Source: Micromonospora echinofusca (GTDB taxonomy: Bacteria; Actinomycetota; Actinomycetes; Mycobacteriales; Micromonosporaceae). From it: a stretch of 64,000 nucleotides of DNA. Where the stretch lies: positions 4,739,001 to 4,803,000 of the forward strand of contig NZ_LT607733.1 in NCBI RefSeq assembly GCF_900091445.1. The letters run 5' to 3'. The notes under the pieces are model-generated. The model searched no databases, was not told the origin of the DNA, and saw nothing but the letters and a program-made list of their open reading frames with translations. Shown one piece after another: positions 48,001-56,699 of this stretch (position 1 is its first letter; the number at the start of each line of letters is the position of its first letter). Position numbers and translations under genes: made by a program.

Positions 48001-48734
48001 GCCGCGATCCCGGCCCGGATCACGCCGGCGGCCACGGTGGTGACCTGGGCCGACATCCGCCACACGCGCACCCCGCGACTGAGCACCTCGGCGGCCCGCC
48101 GGGCGTAGAGGCGCAGCACGTACGGCCGGGCCAGGCTGGTGCGTACGTCGTCCTGGCCGTGGATCGCCTCCTCCATCACCGCGGCGAGGTCGGACCAGGC
48201 CTCCTCCTCGGCCATCCGGGCCGGACCGATCCGCGCCGTGGGCTTGCGCAGGCCGAGGGCCAGCAGCACGGTCAGCACCAGCATCCCGACGCCGGCCGGC
48301 CACCACACCGCGAGGGCGACGACGGTCGACAGCACACCCGCGGCGAGGCCCTGCGCGATCCGTACGCCCTGGTTGCGCACCGCGGCGGCGACCTGGTAGA
48401 CGTCGCCGTCGATGCGGTCGAGCAGTTCGCCGACCGGGGTGGTCTCCAGGGTCGGCAGGTCCTGCCCGAGCGCGACCCGGCACAGCCGGCGGCGCACGTC
48501 GGCGGACCAGTCGGCGGTCAGCCCGGCCATCAGCAGGCTCACCGCGAGGTCGGTAAGGACGGCGGCGACCAGCGCGACGGCGAGCAGCGCGAAGAACCCG
48601 GCGGCGCGGTGCACGAGGACGGGGCCCGCCAGCGCGGCGGCGGCGGCCTGACCGCCGGCGCCGAGCACGATCAGACAGGTCACGATCGCCATTCGGCGGG
48701 GCGAGGTGGCCCACATGTCCCGGAGCAGACGCAT
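45096..48734 (-). CDS. fused full-length ABC exporter with asymmetric ATP sites
   Basis: 1212 residues: TMD1-NBD1-linker-TMD2-NBD2 in one chain. NBD1 (about 318-550): Walker A GRTGSGKST 356-364, signature LSAGQ 459-463, Walker B VVILDEATARLD, H-loop His515. NBD2 (about 985-1212): Walker A GPVGSGKSS, signature LSGGQ 1121-1125, but Walker B is LLVADDVSSALD (Asp for the catalytic Glu) and the H-loop histidine is Ser1175. So one ATP site is canonical and one degenerate. A Pro/Ser/Ala linker (about 560-650) joins the halves. ATG 48734 has GAAGGGA upstream. Substrate unknown (peptide or drug). Confidence 0.92.
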   Translation of the reverse strand: MRLLRDMWATSPRRMAIVTCLIVLGAGGQAAAAALAGPVLVHRAAGFFALLAVALVAAVLTDLAVSLLMAGLTADWSADVRRRLCRVALGQDLPTLETTPVGELLDRIDGDVYQVAAAVRNQGVRIAQGLAAGVLSTVVALAVWWPAGVGMLVLTVLLALGLRKPTARIGPARMAEEEAWSDLAAVMEEAIHGQDDVRTSLARPYVLRLYARRAAEVLSRGVRVWRMSAQVTTVAAGVIRAGIAAVVLGGAWALVTGRVDGARLTAIWLLAIGFGMTVEHVSRMVPELQYALGAWGRVQLLAGSRQEPVGGGAPAEGDLVVRGLTFRYGGADDGRGPALRDVDLTFTRGRSYALVGRTGSGKSTLAKVLTRAVDVPPGTVFLAGDDVCGLDVEALRRWIAVVPQRTEILAGTLAENVALFDPELLDAAARALRELGLDGWIAELPAGLQTRLGDGGHVLSAGQEQLVAFARILVRDPHVVILDEATARLDPVTEARVQQATERLLRDRIGIVIAHRLSSVRRCDEVVVMADGAVVEAGPLDSSERFAELLATSHATAYAHAAPGGRSGGVDLLTGPSDPWPTTGRDESLPPEAPLPGPPAVSSATSSAVPPIEASAVPPVGSAPATPTASVGSVDGRADGGGSAACGDPAPTSPRGLRELREILRLCLNDARYGLASLALFLLLVLLGLEGPVLPWLWADVVDGTGDPWKPALGIVVGLLVTLPVPYFNGLRFPQWWVRQMLRISLRLVHGQTGPRRVSRHTPAEVVAQGGDTERVVQLADNLMDQGLSLLLLVTMTAVTGSVVPGLFFAGTMLVSGLAATLFGPHLERSARATVAARAAFATALVSSLSAARTVKLAGATRPVLAHLADLDVVRSDRQRREISVQVWSRSTPSLVSGLLPIGAWALFLAGHLSAGATLVAVATLAAARWFAWTTASLISQIPSARVWTRRTVAMTGVEAYSASVPGVDLGAGTAPAPVVPPRHPLRRLELTDFGVRHTDGTVAVRDVDLTVERGQLVLVVGPVGSGKSSLLRALAGIAPHTGRLTWNGDPVTEPELFLRPQQVGYVGQLPRVLSGTVADNITLGHQVDAAAAVSTAQLDHDLAAAGGGLGLLIGHKGTRLSGGQLQRLALARALAPRTELLVADDVSSALDVTTELALWQALREHGVTVVGSTSKRAALVRADHVVVLCSGTVAAQGPWHDLEPQWFHLAG

Positions 48735-48961
48735 GACGGAGTCCCTTCGGGCAGATCGGGCGGAGCATCCAGCCTGCTCGGTGGAGCCGGCCGGCTCAAC
48801 GCATTTACCGGCCGTTCACCTGCCCGGACACCGGTGGCGAGGGCCTGCGCCGGACGGAGGGTCGGGGCCGCGCCGGTCGCGACAGCGGGGCCCGACCTGC
48901 GGGCGGACGCCGTGCGCGCCCGCGTCCGCAGCGCGTCCAGGTCGCCGCCGTGGCCGGTGGC

Positions 48962-49801
48962 TCAGAAGAGCACGGTGGCGAGCGTGCCGACCGGGCGGAA
49001 ACCGCAGCGCTCGTAGACCCGGCGCGCCGGGAGGTTGAAGTCGTTGACGTAGAGGCTGACGGTCGGGGCGACCCGCAGCAGCGCGTCGCGCACCACCGCC
49101 GCCATGGCCGCCGACGCGATGCCCCGGCCCCGCCACTCGGGGGCCACCCAGACGCCCTGCACCTGGGCGGTCCGGCGGGTCACCACCGCCAGCTCGGCCT
49201 TGAACACCACCTGGCCGTCGACGAACCGGGCGTACGCCCGGCCCGTCCGGACCAGGTCGGTGACCCGCCGCCGGTAGCCGCGCCCGCCGTCGTCGGCGAG
49301 CGGCGACACGCCGACCTCCTCGGTGTACATCGCCACCGCCGCCGGGAAGAGCCGGTCGATCTCGCCGGCGCGCACCAGCCGCACCTGCGGGTCCGCCCGC
49401 AGCGCGGGCAGCGACTCGGTCGCCAGCAACGGCTGGTTGGGGCGTACGTCCCGGGCCGGCCCCCAGACGGCGGAGAGCCGGTCCCAGAGGCCGAGCACCG
49501 CGTCGGCCCGGCCCACGATCGACGAGCAGAGCCGCTCCTCGCCGGCCAGCAGATCGGCGTAGGCGGCGACGGCCGGCTCGGTGGCGAGCACGGGGGTGAG
49601 GTTGCCACCCAGCCAGCAGATCGACTCCAGGTTACGGCGGCTGCCGTAGCCCAGCACCCGTCCCTCGGCACGCCACCAGGCCAGGCCACGCGCGGTGATC
49701 CGCTCGGCGACCTGCGCGCCCGCGAACGGGTCGAGGTCGAGCAGCCGCTCGACCGCGCGGCGCTCCGACTCCCCCAGTTGCCGTACCGGCACCGTCAGCA
49801 C
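48962..49801 (-). CDS. GNAT acetyltransferase with N-terminal DUF4081
   Basis: 279 residues. The C-terminal GNAT domain shows QVQGVWVAPEWRGRGIASAAMAAVVRDAL (acetyl-CoA loop RGRGIA) and LYVNDFNLPARRVYERCGF. The N-terminal 130 residues (FAGAQVAERI, GSRRNLESICWLGGNLTPV) match DUF4081. A conserved actinobacterial protein usually beside ispG, with unknown substrate. GTG 49801 with CAGGCT 7 nt upstream, possibly leaderless. Confidence 0.9.
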   Translation of the reverse strand: MLTVPVRQLGESERRAVERLLDLDPFAGAQVAERITARGLAWWRAEGRVLGYGSRRNLESICWLGGNLTPVLATEPAVAAYADLLAGEERLCSSIVGRADAVLGLWDRLSAVWGPARDVRPNQPLLATESLPALRADPQVRLVRAGEIDRLFPAAVAMYTEEVGVSPLADDGGRGYRRRVTDLVRTGRAYARFVDGQVVFKAELAVVTRRTAQVQGVWVAPEWRGRGIASAAMAAVVRDALLRVAPTVSLYVNDFNLPARRVYERCGFRPVGTLATVLF

Positions 49802-49895
49802 GGCTACCAGCCTGCCAGATCCGCCCGGTGCCGCGCGGGCCGTGTGACGAGTGGGACCACGGCACCGGCACCGGACGGGCCGGCTGCGGGACGGG

Positions 49896-51077
49896 TCAGT
49901 GCACGCTGACGGTGGCGCCGGGGAGCAGGCCGCGCAGCTCCTCGGGCAGCTCGGCGCCCATCTCGTCGGCGATGCGCAGCGCCTCCTCGATGAGGGTCTC
50001 GACGATCTGCGCCTCCGGCACGGTCTTGACGACCTTGCCCTTGACGAAGATCTGGCCCTTGCCGTTGCCGGAGGCGACCCCGAGGTCGGCCTCGCGGGCC
50101 TCGCCCGGGCCGTTCACGACGCAGCCCATCACGGCGACCCGAAGCGGCACCGGCAGCCCCTCCAGGCCGGCCGTGACCTCCTCGGCGAGCTTGTAGACGT
50201 CGACCTGGGCCCGGCCGCAGGACGGGCAGGAGACGATCTCCAGGCCCCGCTCGCGCAGGCCGAGCGACTCCAGGATCTGGTTGCCGACCTTGATCTCCTC
50301 CACCGGCGGCGCCGACAGCGAGACCCGGATCGTGTCGCCGATCCCCTCGGCCAGCAGCGCGCCGAAGGCGACCGCCGACTTGATGGTGCCCTGGAAGGCC
50401 GGGCCGGCCTCGGTGACGCCCAGGTGCAGCGGGTAGTCGCACTTCTCGGCCAGCTGGCGGTACGCCCGGATCATGACCACCGGGTCGTTGTGCTTGACCG
50501 AGATCTTGATGTCGCGGAAGCCGTGCTCCTCGAACAGCGAGCACTCCCACAGCGCCGACTCGACCAGCGCCTCGGCAGTGGCCTTGCCGTACTTGGCGAG
50601 CAGCCGCTTGTCCAGCGAGCCGGCGTTGACGCCGATCCGGATCGGCACGCCCGCGTCGCCGGCCGCCTTGGCGATCTCCTTGACCTTGTCGTCGAACTGG
50701 CGGATGTTGCCCGGGTTGACCCGGACCGCCGCGCAGCCGGCGTCGATCGCGGCGAAGACGTACTTCGGCTGGAAGTGGATGTCGGCGATCACCGGGATCT
50801 GCGACTTCCTCGCGATCGCCGGCAGCGCCTCCACGTCGTCCTGGCTGGGCACGGCGACCCGGACGATCTGGCAGCCGGACGCGGTCAGCTCGGCGATCTG
50901 CTGGAGCGTGGCGTTGACGTCGGAGGTGAGGGTGGTGGTCATCGACTGCACCGACACCGGCGCGCCCCCACCGACCGGCACCGGGCCGACCATGATCTGG
51001 CGGCTGACCCGACGCGGGGCGAGCGGCGGGGGCGGTACGGCGGGGATACCGAGACTGACAGCGGTCACTTCAGGCAC
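49896..51077 (-). CDS. ispG: flavodoxin-dependent (E)-4-hydroxy-3-methylbut-2-enyl-diphosphate synthase
   Basis: 393 residues. The [4Fe-4S] ligands SCPSCGR and [10 protein letters not shown] are intact, and the TIM-barrel start [22 protein letters not shown] is diagnostic. It converts MEcPP to HMBPP in the MEP isoprenoid pathway. The GTG start abuts the rseP stop (TGAGTG); a second in-frame GTG three codons on is better spaced from AGGTGA. The dxr-rseP-ispG order is the standard actinobacterial cluster. Confidence 0.97.
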   Translation of the reverse strand: MPEVTAVSLGIPAVPPPPLAPRRVSRQIMVGPVPVGGGAPVSVQSMTTTLTSDVNATLQQIAELTASGCQIVRVAVPSQDDVEALPAIARKSQIPVIADIHFQPKYVFAAIDAGCAAVRVNPGNIRQFDDKVKEIAKAAGDAGVPIRIGVNAGSLDKRLLAKYGKATAEALVESALWECSLFEEHGFRDIKISVKHNDPVVMIRAYRQLAEKCDYPLHLGVTEAGPAFQGTIKSAVAFGALLAEGIGDTIRVSLSAPPVEEIKVGNQILESLGLRERGLEIVSCPSCGRAQVDVYKLAEEVTAGLEGLPVPLRVAVMGCVVNGPGEAREADLGVASGNGKGQIFVKGKVVKTVPEAQIVETLIEEALRIADEMGAELPEELRGLLPGATVSVH

Positions 51078-52328
51078 TCACCTTGAGAAGAGCGTGATCG
51101 GGTTGACGACGTCCGCGGTGATGGTCAGCAGCGTGAACACGCCACCGATCAGGATCACCACGTACGTCAGGGGCATGAGCTTGAGGTAGTCGACGCGCCC
51201 CGGGTCGGCGCGGCCGATGCGGGCGTAGAGCCAGGAGCGGGCCCGCTCGAACCAGGCGATGGCGATGTGCCCGCCGTCGAGCGGCAGCAGCGGCAGCAGG
51301 TTGAACACGCCGATGAAGAAGTTCAGCGAGACGAAGAGCATGAAGAACAGCAGCCAGGCGTCGTTCTCGACGGCCTCGCCACCGAGCCGGCTGGCGCCGA
51401 CCACGCTGATCGGGGTGTCGATGTCCCGCTCCTCGCCGGTGATCGCCGCCCACAGGGCGGGGACCTTCTGCGGGATGCGCTTCATCGCCTCGTACGTGTT
51501 GACCGCCATGTCGCCCGTGAAGTCGGCGGTCGCGCCGACCGCGCCGACCGGTCCGTACGTGATCCGGGTCGGCGTGCTGGGCACGAGGCCGACGCCGAGC
51601 GCGGCGACCGGGGCGACCTGGCCCTTCGGGTCGTCGAGCGGGGGCCGCTGGGTCTGCGCGAGCACCGTGCTGGTCGTGGCCGGCTGCCCGTCGCGCACGT
51701 ACGCGATCTGCGCCGTGTCGCCCGGCTTGAGGGCGCGCAGCGTGGTGAGCAGCTGCCCGTAGTCGTCGATCGGCGTGCCGTTGATGGCGGTGATCCGGTC
51801 GCCGTCGCGCAGTTGCGCCTGGGCGGCGGGGCTGGCCGGGTCGGCGGTGGTGCACTCGCGCAGGGTGTTCTCCGGGACCACGCACTTCGACAGCGCGATG
51901 ACCGCCGGCTCCTTGCGGATCTCCGCCTCGGTGCTCGGGAACTGCGGGTTGGGCAGGCCGGCGCTGATCGCGATGATCCAGAGGGCGATCACGGCCAGGG
52001 CGAAGTGGGTGATCGAGCCCGCGGACATCACGATCGTCCGCTTCCAGACCGGGAACCGCCACATCGCGCGCGGCTCGTCGGCCGGGTCGACGTCGTCGTC
52101 CTGGGGGGTCATCCCGACGATCTTGCAGAAGCCGCCGAGGGGGATGCCCTTGACGCCGTACTCGGTCTCGCCCCGCTTGAACGACCAGAGCGTGGGGCCG
52201 AAGCCGACGAAGTAGCGGGTGACCTTCATGCCGAAGGCCTTTGCCGTGAGCATGTGCCCCGCCTCGTGCAGGCTCACCGAGACGAGGATCGCGAGGGCGA
52301 AGAGCACCACCCCGAGCAGGTACGCCAT
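51078..52328 (-). CDS. rseP: site-2 intramembrane zinc metalloprotease (RseP/Rip1)
   Basis: 416 residues. HEAGH at residues 21-25 in helix 1 and LPLDGGHIAIAW in the C-terminal helix form the zinc site; a PDZ domain (LRDGDRITAINGTPIDDYGQL) lies between. Rip1-type proteases cleave anti-sigma factors and other membrane proteins. The ATG overlaps the dxr stop by one base (TGATG), so it is translated with dxr. Confidence 0.95.
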   Translation of the reverse strand: MAYLLGVVLFALAILVSVSLHEAGHMLTAKAFGMKVTRYFVGFGPTLWSFKRGETEYGVKGIPLGGFCKIVGMTPQDDDVDPADEPRAMWRFPVWKRTIVMSAGSITHFALAVIALWIIAISAGLPNPQFPSTEAEIRKEPAVIALSKCVVPENTLRECTTADPASPAAQAQLRDGDRITAINGTPIDDYGQLLTTLRALKPGDTAQIAYVRDGQPATTSTVLAQTQRPPLDDPKGQVAPVAALGVGLVPSTPTRITYGPVGAVGATADFTGDMAVNTYEAMKRIPQKVPALWAAITGEERDIDTPISVVGASRLGGEAVENDAWLLFFMLFVSLNFFIGVFNLLPLLPLDGGHIAIAWFERARSWLYARIGRADPGRVDYLKLMPLTYVVILIGGVFTLLTITADVVNPITLFSR

Positions 52329-53542
52329 CAAGCTCCTTCCACCGAACCCGCGATGATGATCTCCTGCGCGTGCGCGCGCGCCCACGACTCCGCCGCGAGC
52401 ACGTCCTCGACGGTACCCGGTTCGTCGAAATCGGGAGCGTCCTCCACCACCCGCCGGAGGGTGTCGACGATGCCGAGGAAGGGCAGCCGGCCGGCCACGA
52501 ACGCGGCCACGCACTCCTCGTTCGCCGCGTTGTAGATCGCCGGCCGGCAGCGCCCGGCCTCGCCGGCGGCCTTGGCCAGCGCCACCGCCGGGAACGCCTC
52601 GTCGTCCAGCGGCGCGAACTCCCAGGTGTGGGCCGTCGTCCAGTCGACGGCGGCGGCGGCGTCGGGCACCCGGTCGGGCCAGCCGAGGCCGAGCGCGATC
52701 GGCAGCCGCATGTCCGGCGGGCTCGCCTGGGCGAGGGTGGACCCGTCCACGAACTCGACCATCGAGTGGATCACCGACTGCGGGTGCACCATCACGGCGA
52801 TGTCGGCGTACGGCACGTCGAACAGCTCGTGCGCCTCGATCACCTCCAACGCCTTGTTGACCATCGTGGCGGAGTTGATCGTGACGACCGGCCCCATGTT
52901 CCAGGTCGGGTGGGCGAGCGCCTGTTCGGGCGTGACCCGCGTCAACTCGTCGCGCCGTTTGCCCCGGAACGGCCCGCCGCTGGCGGTGACGACCAGCCGC
53001 CGCACCTCGCCCCGGGCACCGCCGCGCAGGCACTGGGCCAGCGCCGAGTGCTCCGAGTCGACCGGCACGATCTGCTCCGGCCGGGTCACCGCGGCCTTCA
53101 CGAGCGAGCCGCCGGCGACGAGGGACTCCTTGTTGGCGAGCGCGAGCGTACGCCCGGCGCGCAGCGCGGCCAGGGTCGGCGCGAGCCCGAGCGAGCCGAC
53201 CACGCCATTGAGCACCACGTCGCAGGGCCACTGCGCCAGCTCGGCCATCGCGTCCGGGCCGGCCACGATCTTGGGCAGCTTGAAGTCGCCGGTGGCCCAG
53301 CCGCGCCGGCTCGCCTCGGCGTAGAAGGCGAGCTGGAGGTCCTGCGCGGCGGACGCCTTGGCCACGCCGACCGCGTCGACGCGCAGTTCGAGGGCCTGGG
53401 CGGCGAGCAGCTCGACGTTGCCGCCACCGGCGCCGAGCGCCACCACCCGGAACCGGTCCGGGTTGCGCCGGACGATGTCGACGGCCTGTGTGCCGACCGA
53501 GCCGGTGGAGCCGAGCAGGACGAGTTCCCGGGGCGAAGTCAC
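52328..53542 (-). CDS. dxr: 1-deoxy-D-xylulose-5-phosphate reductoisomerase
   Basis: 404 residues. NADPH loop [16 protein letters not shown] at the N-terminus, metal site [10 protein letters not shown], substrate segment [15 protein letters not shown] and [11 protein letters not shown] near the end. It catalyses the first committed step of the MEP pathway. The open frame continues upstream but homology starts at the GTG at 53542. Coupled to rseP and followed by ispG. Confidence 0.97.
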   Translation of the reverse strand: MTSPRELVLLGSTGSVGTQAVDIVRRNPDRFRVVALGAGGGNVELLAAQALELRVDAVGVAKASAAQDLQLAFYAEASRRGWATGDFKLPKIVAGPDAMAELAQWPCDVVLNGVVGSLGLAPTLAALRAGRTLALANKESLVAGGSLVKAAVTRPEQIVPVDSEHSALAQCLRGGARGEVRRLVVTASGGPFRGKRRDELTRVTPEQALAHPTWNMGPVVTINSATMVNKALEVIEAHELFDVPYADIAVMVHPQSVIHSMVEFVDGSTLAQASPPDMRLPIALGLGWPDRVPDAAAAVDWTTAHTWEFAPLDDEAFPAVALAKAAGEAGRCRPAIYNAANEECVAAFVAGRLPFLGIVDTLRRVVEDAPDFDEPGTVEDVLAAESWARAHAQEIIIAGSVEGA

Positions 53543-53585
53543 CGGGCCATTCTTCCCCAGCGTCGCCGGCCGCCCGCCGGGAGCC

Positions 53586-54251
53586 TCAGTCCTCGGCCCC
53601 GGCCTGCCCCGCCGACACTTCCACACCGTCCTCGGCTGCTTCCTCGTCGAGGAGGTCGGCCGGGTCGACGGCGAACGCGAACGGCTCACTCATGGTGAAG
53701 GTGCTGCCGGCCGCCGCCGCGCTGAGCGGTGCGTACTCGCCCTCGGTCAGCTTGAACAGGGCCATGGTCGGCACCCGGTTGCGCAGGTCGACCCGGAGGA
53801 AGAAGGGGACACCGGCGGCGGCGTACTCGCGCGGGCGGTCGATCACGTCCTTACGCCGATTACCTGGTGACACGATTTCGCCCAGCAGGACGGCCTGGCC
53901 GATCTCGACGGCTGACCGACCACCACCGGAGGACCGGAGCACGGCGACGTCGGGGATGAAGAGGTCCTCACCCGAGACCACGTTGATCTCGGGGTAGGCC
54001 CACAGGCCCGCCCGGCGGGCGGCACGGTGCAGGAGATAGGGGAGTTCACGTTCCACCGACTGGTGGTCGACTCCAGCGTGTGGGGTCACGATCACGCTTC
54101 CGCTCAGGACCTCAACCTTGGGGCCGTTGGTCTCCGGCAACAGGTCGAGGGCGAGCTGCGCGGTCCACGGCTCGTCGCGCCACCGCAGCACGTCGAACGA
54201 CGGCTCGGTGGGCTGCGGCGCCGGCTCGGGCGCAAAAGCGGCCTGGGCCAT
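53586..54251 (-). CDS. Uma2 family (DUF820) restriction-endonuclease-like protein
   Basis: 221 residues. [68 protein letters not shown] fit the Uma2 PD-(D/E)XK fold; the position usually held by Lys before EYAAAGV is Arg here. Expanded in Micromonosporaceae and cyanobacteria, function unknown. A GAGGGGGTGAG Shine-Dalgarno precedes ATG 54251. It is not in the dxr operon of most relatives and may be a local insertion. Confidence 0.88.
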   Translation of the reverse strand: MAQAAFAPEPAPQPTEPSFDVLRWRDEPWTAQLALDLLPETNGPKVEVLSGSVIVTPHAGVDHQSVERELPYLLHRAARRAGLWAYPEINVVSGEDLFIPDVAVLRSSGGGRSAVEIGQAVLLGEIVSPGNRRKDVIDRPREYAAAGVPFFLRVDLRNRVPTMALFKLTEGEYAPLSAAAAGSTFTMSEPFAFAVDPADLLDEEAAEDGVEVSAGQAGAED

Positions 54252-54447
54252 CCGGGCTCACCCCCTCAGCGGGACATTCTGCACAGGTCAGCCTAGCCGC
54301 CGCAGCCCTCGCCGCACGCCATCGCACACCTGGTCCGACTTTCTAGCAAGAGCAGGCGCTGGACACGTAGATGTGGCGGGTCTCGTCCTGCGCGTCCCAC
54401 TGCTGTGCGGGGGCGGCGCCGTCGCACGCCGGTTCGCGGCGGACGGG

Positions 54448-54543
54448 ATGATGCGGATCTACCACCCCTCGAAGACCGACACCGGAGGGCCGGTGAAGGT
54501 CGTCCTGGGCGACGACTGGCGGGGCGTGAGGCCCTTCGGCTGA
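54448..54543 (+). CDS. possible small gene or gene remnant, 31 residues
   Basis: The product contains MRIYHPSKTDTGGPVKVV and ends GVRPFG. Nearly all third codon positions are G or C while first and second are mixed, a coding signature. A 9-bp hairpin follows at 54568-54603. No good Shine-Dalgarno, and coding bias fades upstream, so it may be the 3' remnant of a lost gene. Family not recognised. Confidence 0.3.
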   Translation: MMRIYHPSKTDTGGPVKVVLGDDWRGVRPFG

Positions 54544-54567
54544 GGTCAGGGCACCGCTGACAGCACG

Positions 54568-54603
54568 CGACGGGCCCGGAGAGACCACTCTTCAGGCCCG
54601 TCG
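54568..54603 (+). terminator. hairpin after the 31-codon frame
   Basis: CGACGGGCC / GGCCCGTCG, a perfect 9-bp stem with an 18-nt loop. Confidence 0.4.
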
Positions 54604-54620
54604 TCGTCTGCGACGCCCGG

Positions 54621-54673
54621 TTCGCATGCTTCTTTCACCACATAGATGACTGTGGTTGAATCGGGCATGCGAA
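54621..54673 (+). promoter_or_regulatory. nested dyad spanning the GH43 start codon
   Basis: TTCGCATGC (54621-54629) pairs perfectly with GCATGCGAA (54665-54673); inside, TTTCACCACA and TGTGGTTGAA form an imperfect second dyad. The 3' arm contains the ATG at 54667. It may be an operator for a sugar-responsive repressor or an RNA hairpin masking the start codon. Confidence 0.5.
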
Positions 54674-55983
54674 GAGGTCTCGTCTGGCTGGCGGCCCTGC
54701 TGGTCGCCGCTCCCCTGCTCGTCAGCCCGGGCGTGGCCCAGGCCGCCACCACCACACCCTCACTGGTCATCGCCAGCGACTTCCCCGATCCCGACGTCGT
54801 CAAGTTCGGCGGCACCTACTACGCGTACTCGACGAACAACGGGCACGGCAACGTCCCCGTCGCCACGGCCAGCTCGCTGACCGGGGCGTGGACCAGGCGA
54901 GGAGACGCGATGCCGACCCTCGGCGCCTGGGCCAACGGGGGCCTCACCTGGGCACCCGACGTGTCGCAGCGGGCCGACGGGCGCTACCTGCTCTACTACA
55001 CCGCCCGCAGCCGGGCCACCGGCCGGCAGTGCATCGGCGCCGCGCTGGCCACGTCACCGCTCGGGCCGTTCGCCTCCGTCGGCACCCAGCCGCTGGTCTG
55101 CAACGCCGGCGAGGGCGGCGACATCGACGCGGCGAGCTTCACCGACAGCACCGGGCTGCGTCACCTGCTCTACAAGGACGACGGCAACGCCATCGGCCAG
55201 CCGACGAGCCTCTGGCTGCAACGGGTCGCCGCCGACGGCGTGACCCTCCAGGGCGCCCGCGTCGAGCTGCTGCGCAGCGGTCGCGCCGAGGAGGGCGGCA
55301 TCATCGAGGCGCCGGTGCTGACCAAGGTCGGCGCGCAGTACGTGCTCTTCTACTCGCTCGGCGGTTACGGCGGCGACGGCTACCAGACCAGCTACGCCAC
55401 GTCGACCTCGCTGACCGGCCCGTACACCAAGGCGTACCGCTCGCTGATGACCACGGCGTCGCTGGACTCGGCCGTGCGGGGGCCGGGCGGCGCGGACGTG
55501 GTCCGCGAGGCCGGCGGCGACCACATCGTGTTCCACGGCTGGATCAACAACTACTCCGCCCGCGGCATGTACGTGGCGGCGCTGGGCTGGGCCGGCGGCA
55601 ACCCCGTGGTGCGGGGGAGCCGGGTGCGGTACGAGGCCGAACGCGGCACGCTCAGCAACTGCGCGGTACGCGCCGCGCCCAACACCTCGCAGGGGCAGGT
55701 GGTGGCCTACATCGACCACGCGGACAGCTGGGTCGACGTCACCGTCTTCGCGCCCCGGGCCGGCGGGTACCGCGTCCACGTCGCCTACGCCGCCGGCTAC
55801 GGCGACGCCCAGCACACGCTGACGGTCAACGGCGCGAACCCGAAGGTCGTCACCTATCCCGACACGGGTTGGGACGTCTGGCGGCAGGTGGGGGTGGACG
55901 TCACGCTGAACGCGGGCTTCAACACGCTCCGGTTCACCCACCTGAGCCGCTGGGCGGAACTCGACTTCGTCGAGGTGGCCTAG
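54667..55983 (+). CDS. secreted glycoside hydrolase family 43 enzyme with C-terminal CBM
   Basis: 438 residues. Signal peptide MRRGLVWLAALLVAAPLLVS with cleavage near AQA-ATTT. The five-bladed propeller shows FPDPDVVKFGGTYYAYST (catalytic base Asp), GGDIDAASFTD (pKa-modulating Asp) and GGIIEAPVLTKVG (catalytic acid Glu). The last 120 residues (VRYEAERGTLSNC to WAELDFVEVA) look like a CBM6/35 carbohydrate-binding domain. Probably an extracellular arabinan- or xylan-side-chain hydrolase. ATG 54646 is an alternative start, but 54667 gives the normal signal peptide. Transcription from a dyad-containing region. Confidence 0.9.
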   Translation: MRRGLVWLAALLVAAPLLVSPGVAQAATTTPSLVIASDFPDPDVVKFGGTYYAYSTNNGHGNVPVATASSLTGAWTRRGDAMPTLGAWANGGLTWAPDVSQRADGRYLLYYTARSRATGRQCIGAALATSPLGPFASVGTQPLVCNAGEGGDIDAASFTDSTGLRHLLYKDDGNAIGQPTSLWLQRVAADGVTLQGARVELLRSGRAEEGGIIEAPVLTKVGAQYVLFYSLGGYGGDGYQTSYATSTSLTGPYTKAYRSLMTTASLDSAVRGPGGADVVREAGGDHIVFHGWINNYSARGMYVAALGWAGGNPVVRGSRVRYEAERGTLSNCAVRAAPNTSQGQVVAYIDHADSWVDVTVFAPRAGGYRVHVAYAAGYGDAQHTLTVNGANPKVVTYPDTGWDVWRQVGVDVTLNAGFNTLRFTHLSRWAELDFVEVA

Positions 55984-56010
55984 CGCGCCCCGCCGCGCTC
56001 CGCCGGAGGC

Positions 56011-56071
56011 GCGTGGAGATCTTGGCGGGAAAGTGCCCCTGCGGGGGCCGATTCCTACCAAGATCTCGACG
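56011..56071. repeat. GATC-containing palindromic element after the GH43 gene
   Basis: 29-bp arms with six mismatches: GAGATCTTGG is matched exactly by CCAAGATCTC, and an inner GCCCC/GGGGC pairs around a 3-nt loop. It lies 27 nt past the GH43 stop. It can terminate transcription but looks like a dispersed element because its best-conserved part is the outer AGATCTTGG. Confidence 0.7.
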
Positions 56072-56139
56072 CGGAGCGGGACCGGGGCCGGGCCGCCCCG
56101 TCGTACGGACAGCCGCCGCGGGGCCGGGCGTCGAACGGC

Positions 56140-56686
56140 TCAGTCCCCGGCAGCGGTCAGCACGAAGGTCTCCAGGGACTCGCCGCCGTACCAGTCCGTG
56201 CGGCGGCCCACGTGGGTCATGCCGAGCCGGCGGGCCACCGCCATCGACGCGGTGTTGCCCGGCGCCACCACCGCGTAGACCTCGCGGGTGCCGGCGGCCA
56301 GTTCCCGCGCCGCCGCCGCCCGGGCGGCCTCGGTGGCGTACCCGTGGCCCCACGAGTCGGGGTGCAGGTGCCAGCCCACCTCGATGTCCCCGGTCGGCAC
56401 GTTCTCGTCCCGTCCGGGCAGCGGCTTGAGCAGCACCGTGCCGACCACCACGCCGGTGTCGCGCACCTCGATCGCCCACGTGCCGTACCGGTCGCCGTGG
56501 TCGGCGTGCCGCGCGCCACGTCGCCAGCCGGTCGGCGGCCTGCGCCGGCGCGGTCAGCGGCAGGCCGGGCGCGCCCAGCCAGCGGGTGACCTCGGGGCGG
56601 GAGTAGATGTCGAAGATCCGGTTCAGGTCGGCCGGGTCGGCGGTCCAGTTCCGGACGACCAGGCGTTGCGTGGCGAAGATCCCCAT
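56140..56686 (-). pseudogene. GNAT acetyltransferase gene with a frameshift
   Basis: The N-terminal half (MGIFATQRLVVRNWTADPAD to DRLATW, frame ending upstream) and the C-terminal half (RYGTWAIEVRDTGVVVGTVL to LTAAGD) are in different frames; joined they make one complete RimJ/RimL-type GNAT of about 182 residues (DSWGHGYATEAARAAA is the acetyl-CoA loop). The shift is in a GCGCG run near 56509-56517, equivalent to a 2-nt loss or 1-nt gain. It could be a sequencing error or a recent mutation. TAGGAT lies 7 nt before ATG 56686. Confidence 0.75.
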
Positions 56687-56693
56687 TCCGGCG

Positions 56694-56699
56694 ATCCTA
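56694..56699 (-). promoter_or_regulatory. -10 element of the frameshifted GNAT gene
   Basis: TAGGAT ends 7 nt before ATG 56686, with no Shine-Dalgarno; leaderless arrangement. Confidence 0.4.

Larger units (their letters stand above)
54252..54620. other. intergenic region with one possible short gene or remnant
   Basis: No full-length gene. Two short coding-like stretches run on opposite strands: plus 54448-54543 (listed separately) and minus about 54343-54400, read WDAQDETRHIYVSSACSC and ending at a TAG. The combination suggests gene remnants. Confidence 0.5.

Noticed and set aside
53586..54251. Restriction-modification or defence locus around the Uma2 gene
   Set aside because: No methyltransferase, helicase or other defence gene adjoins it; Uma2 genes are common singletons in these genomes.
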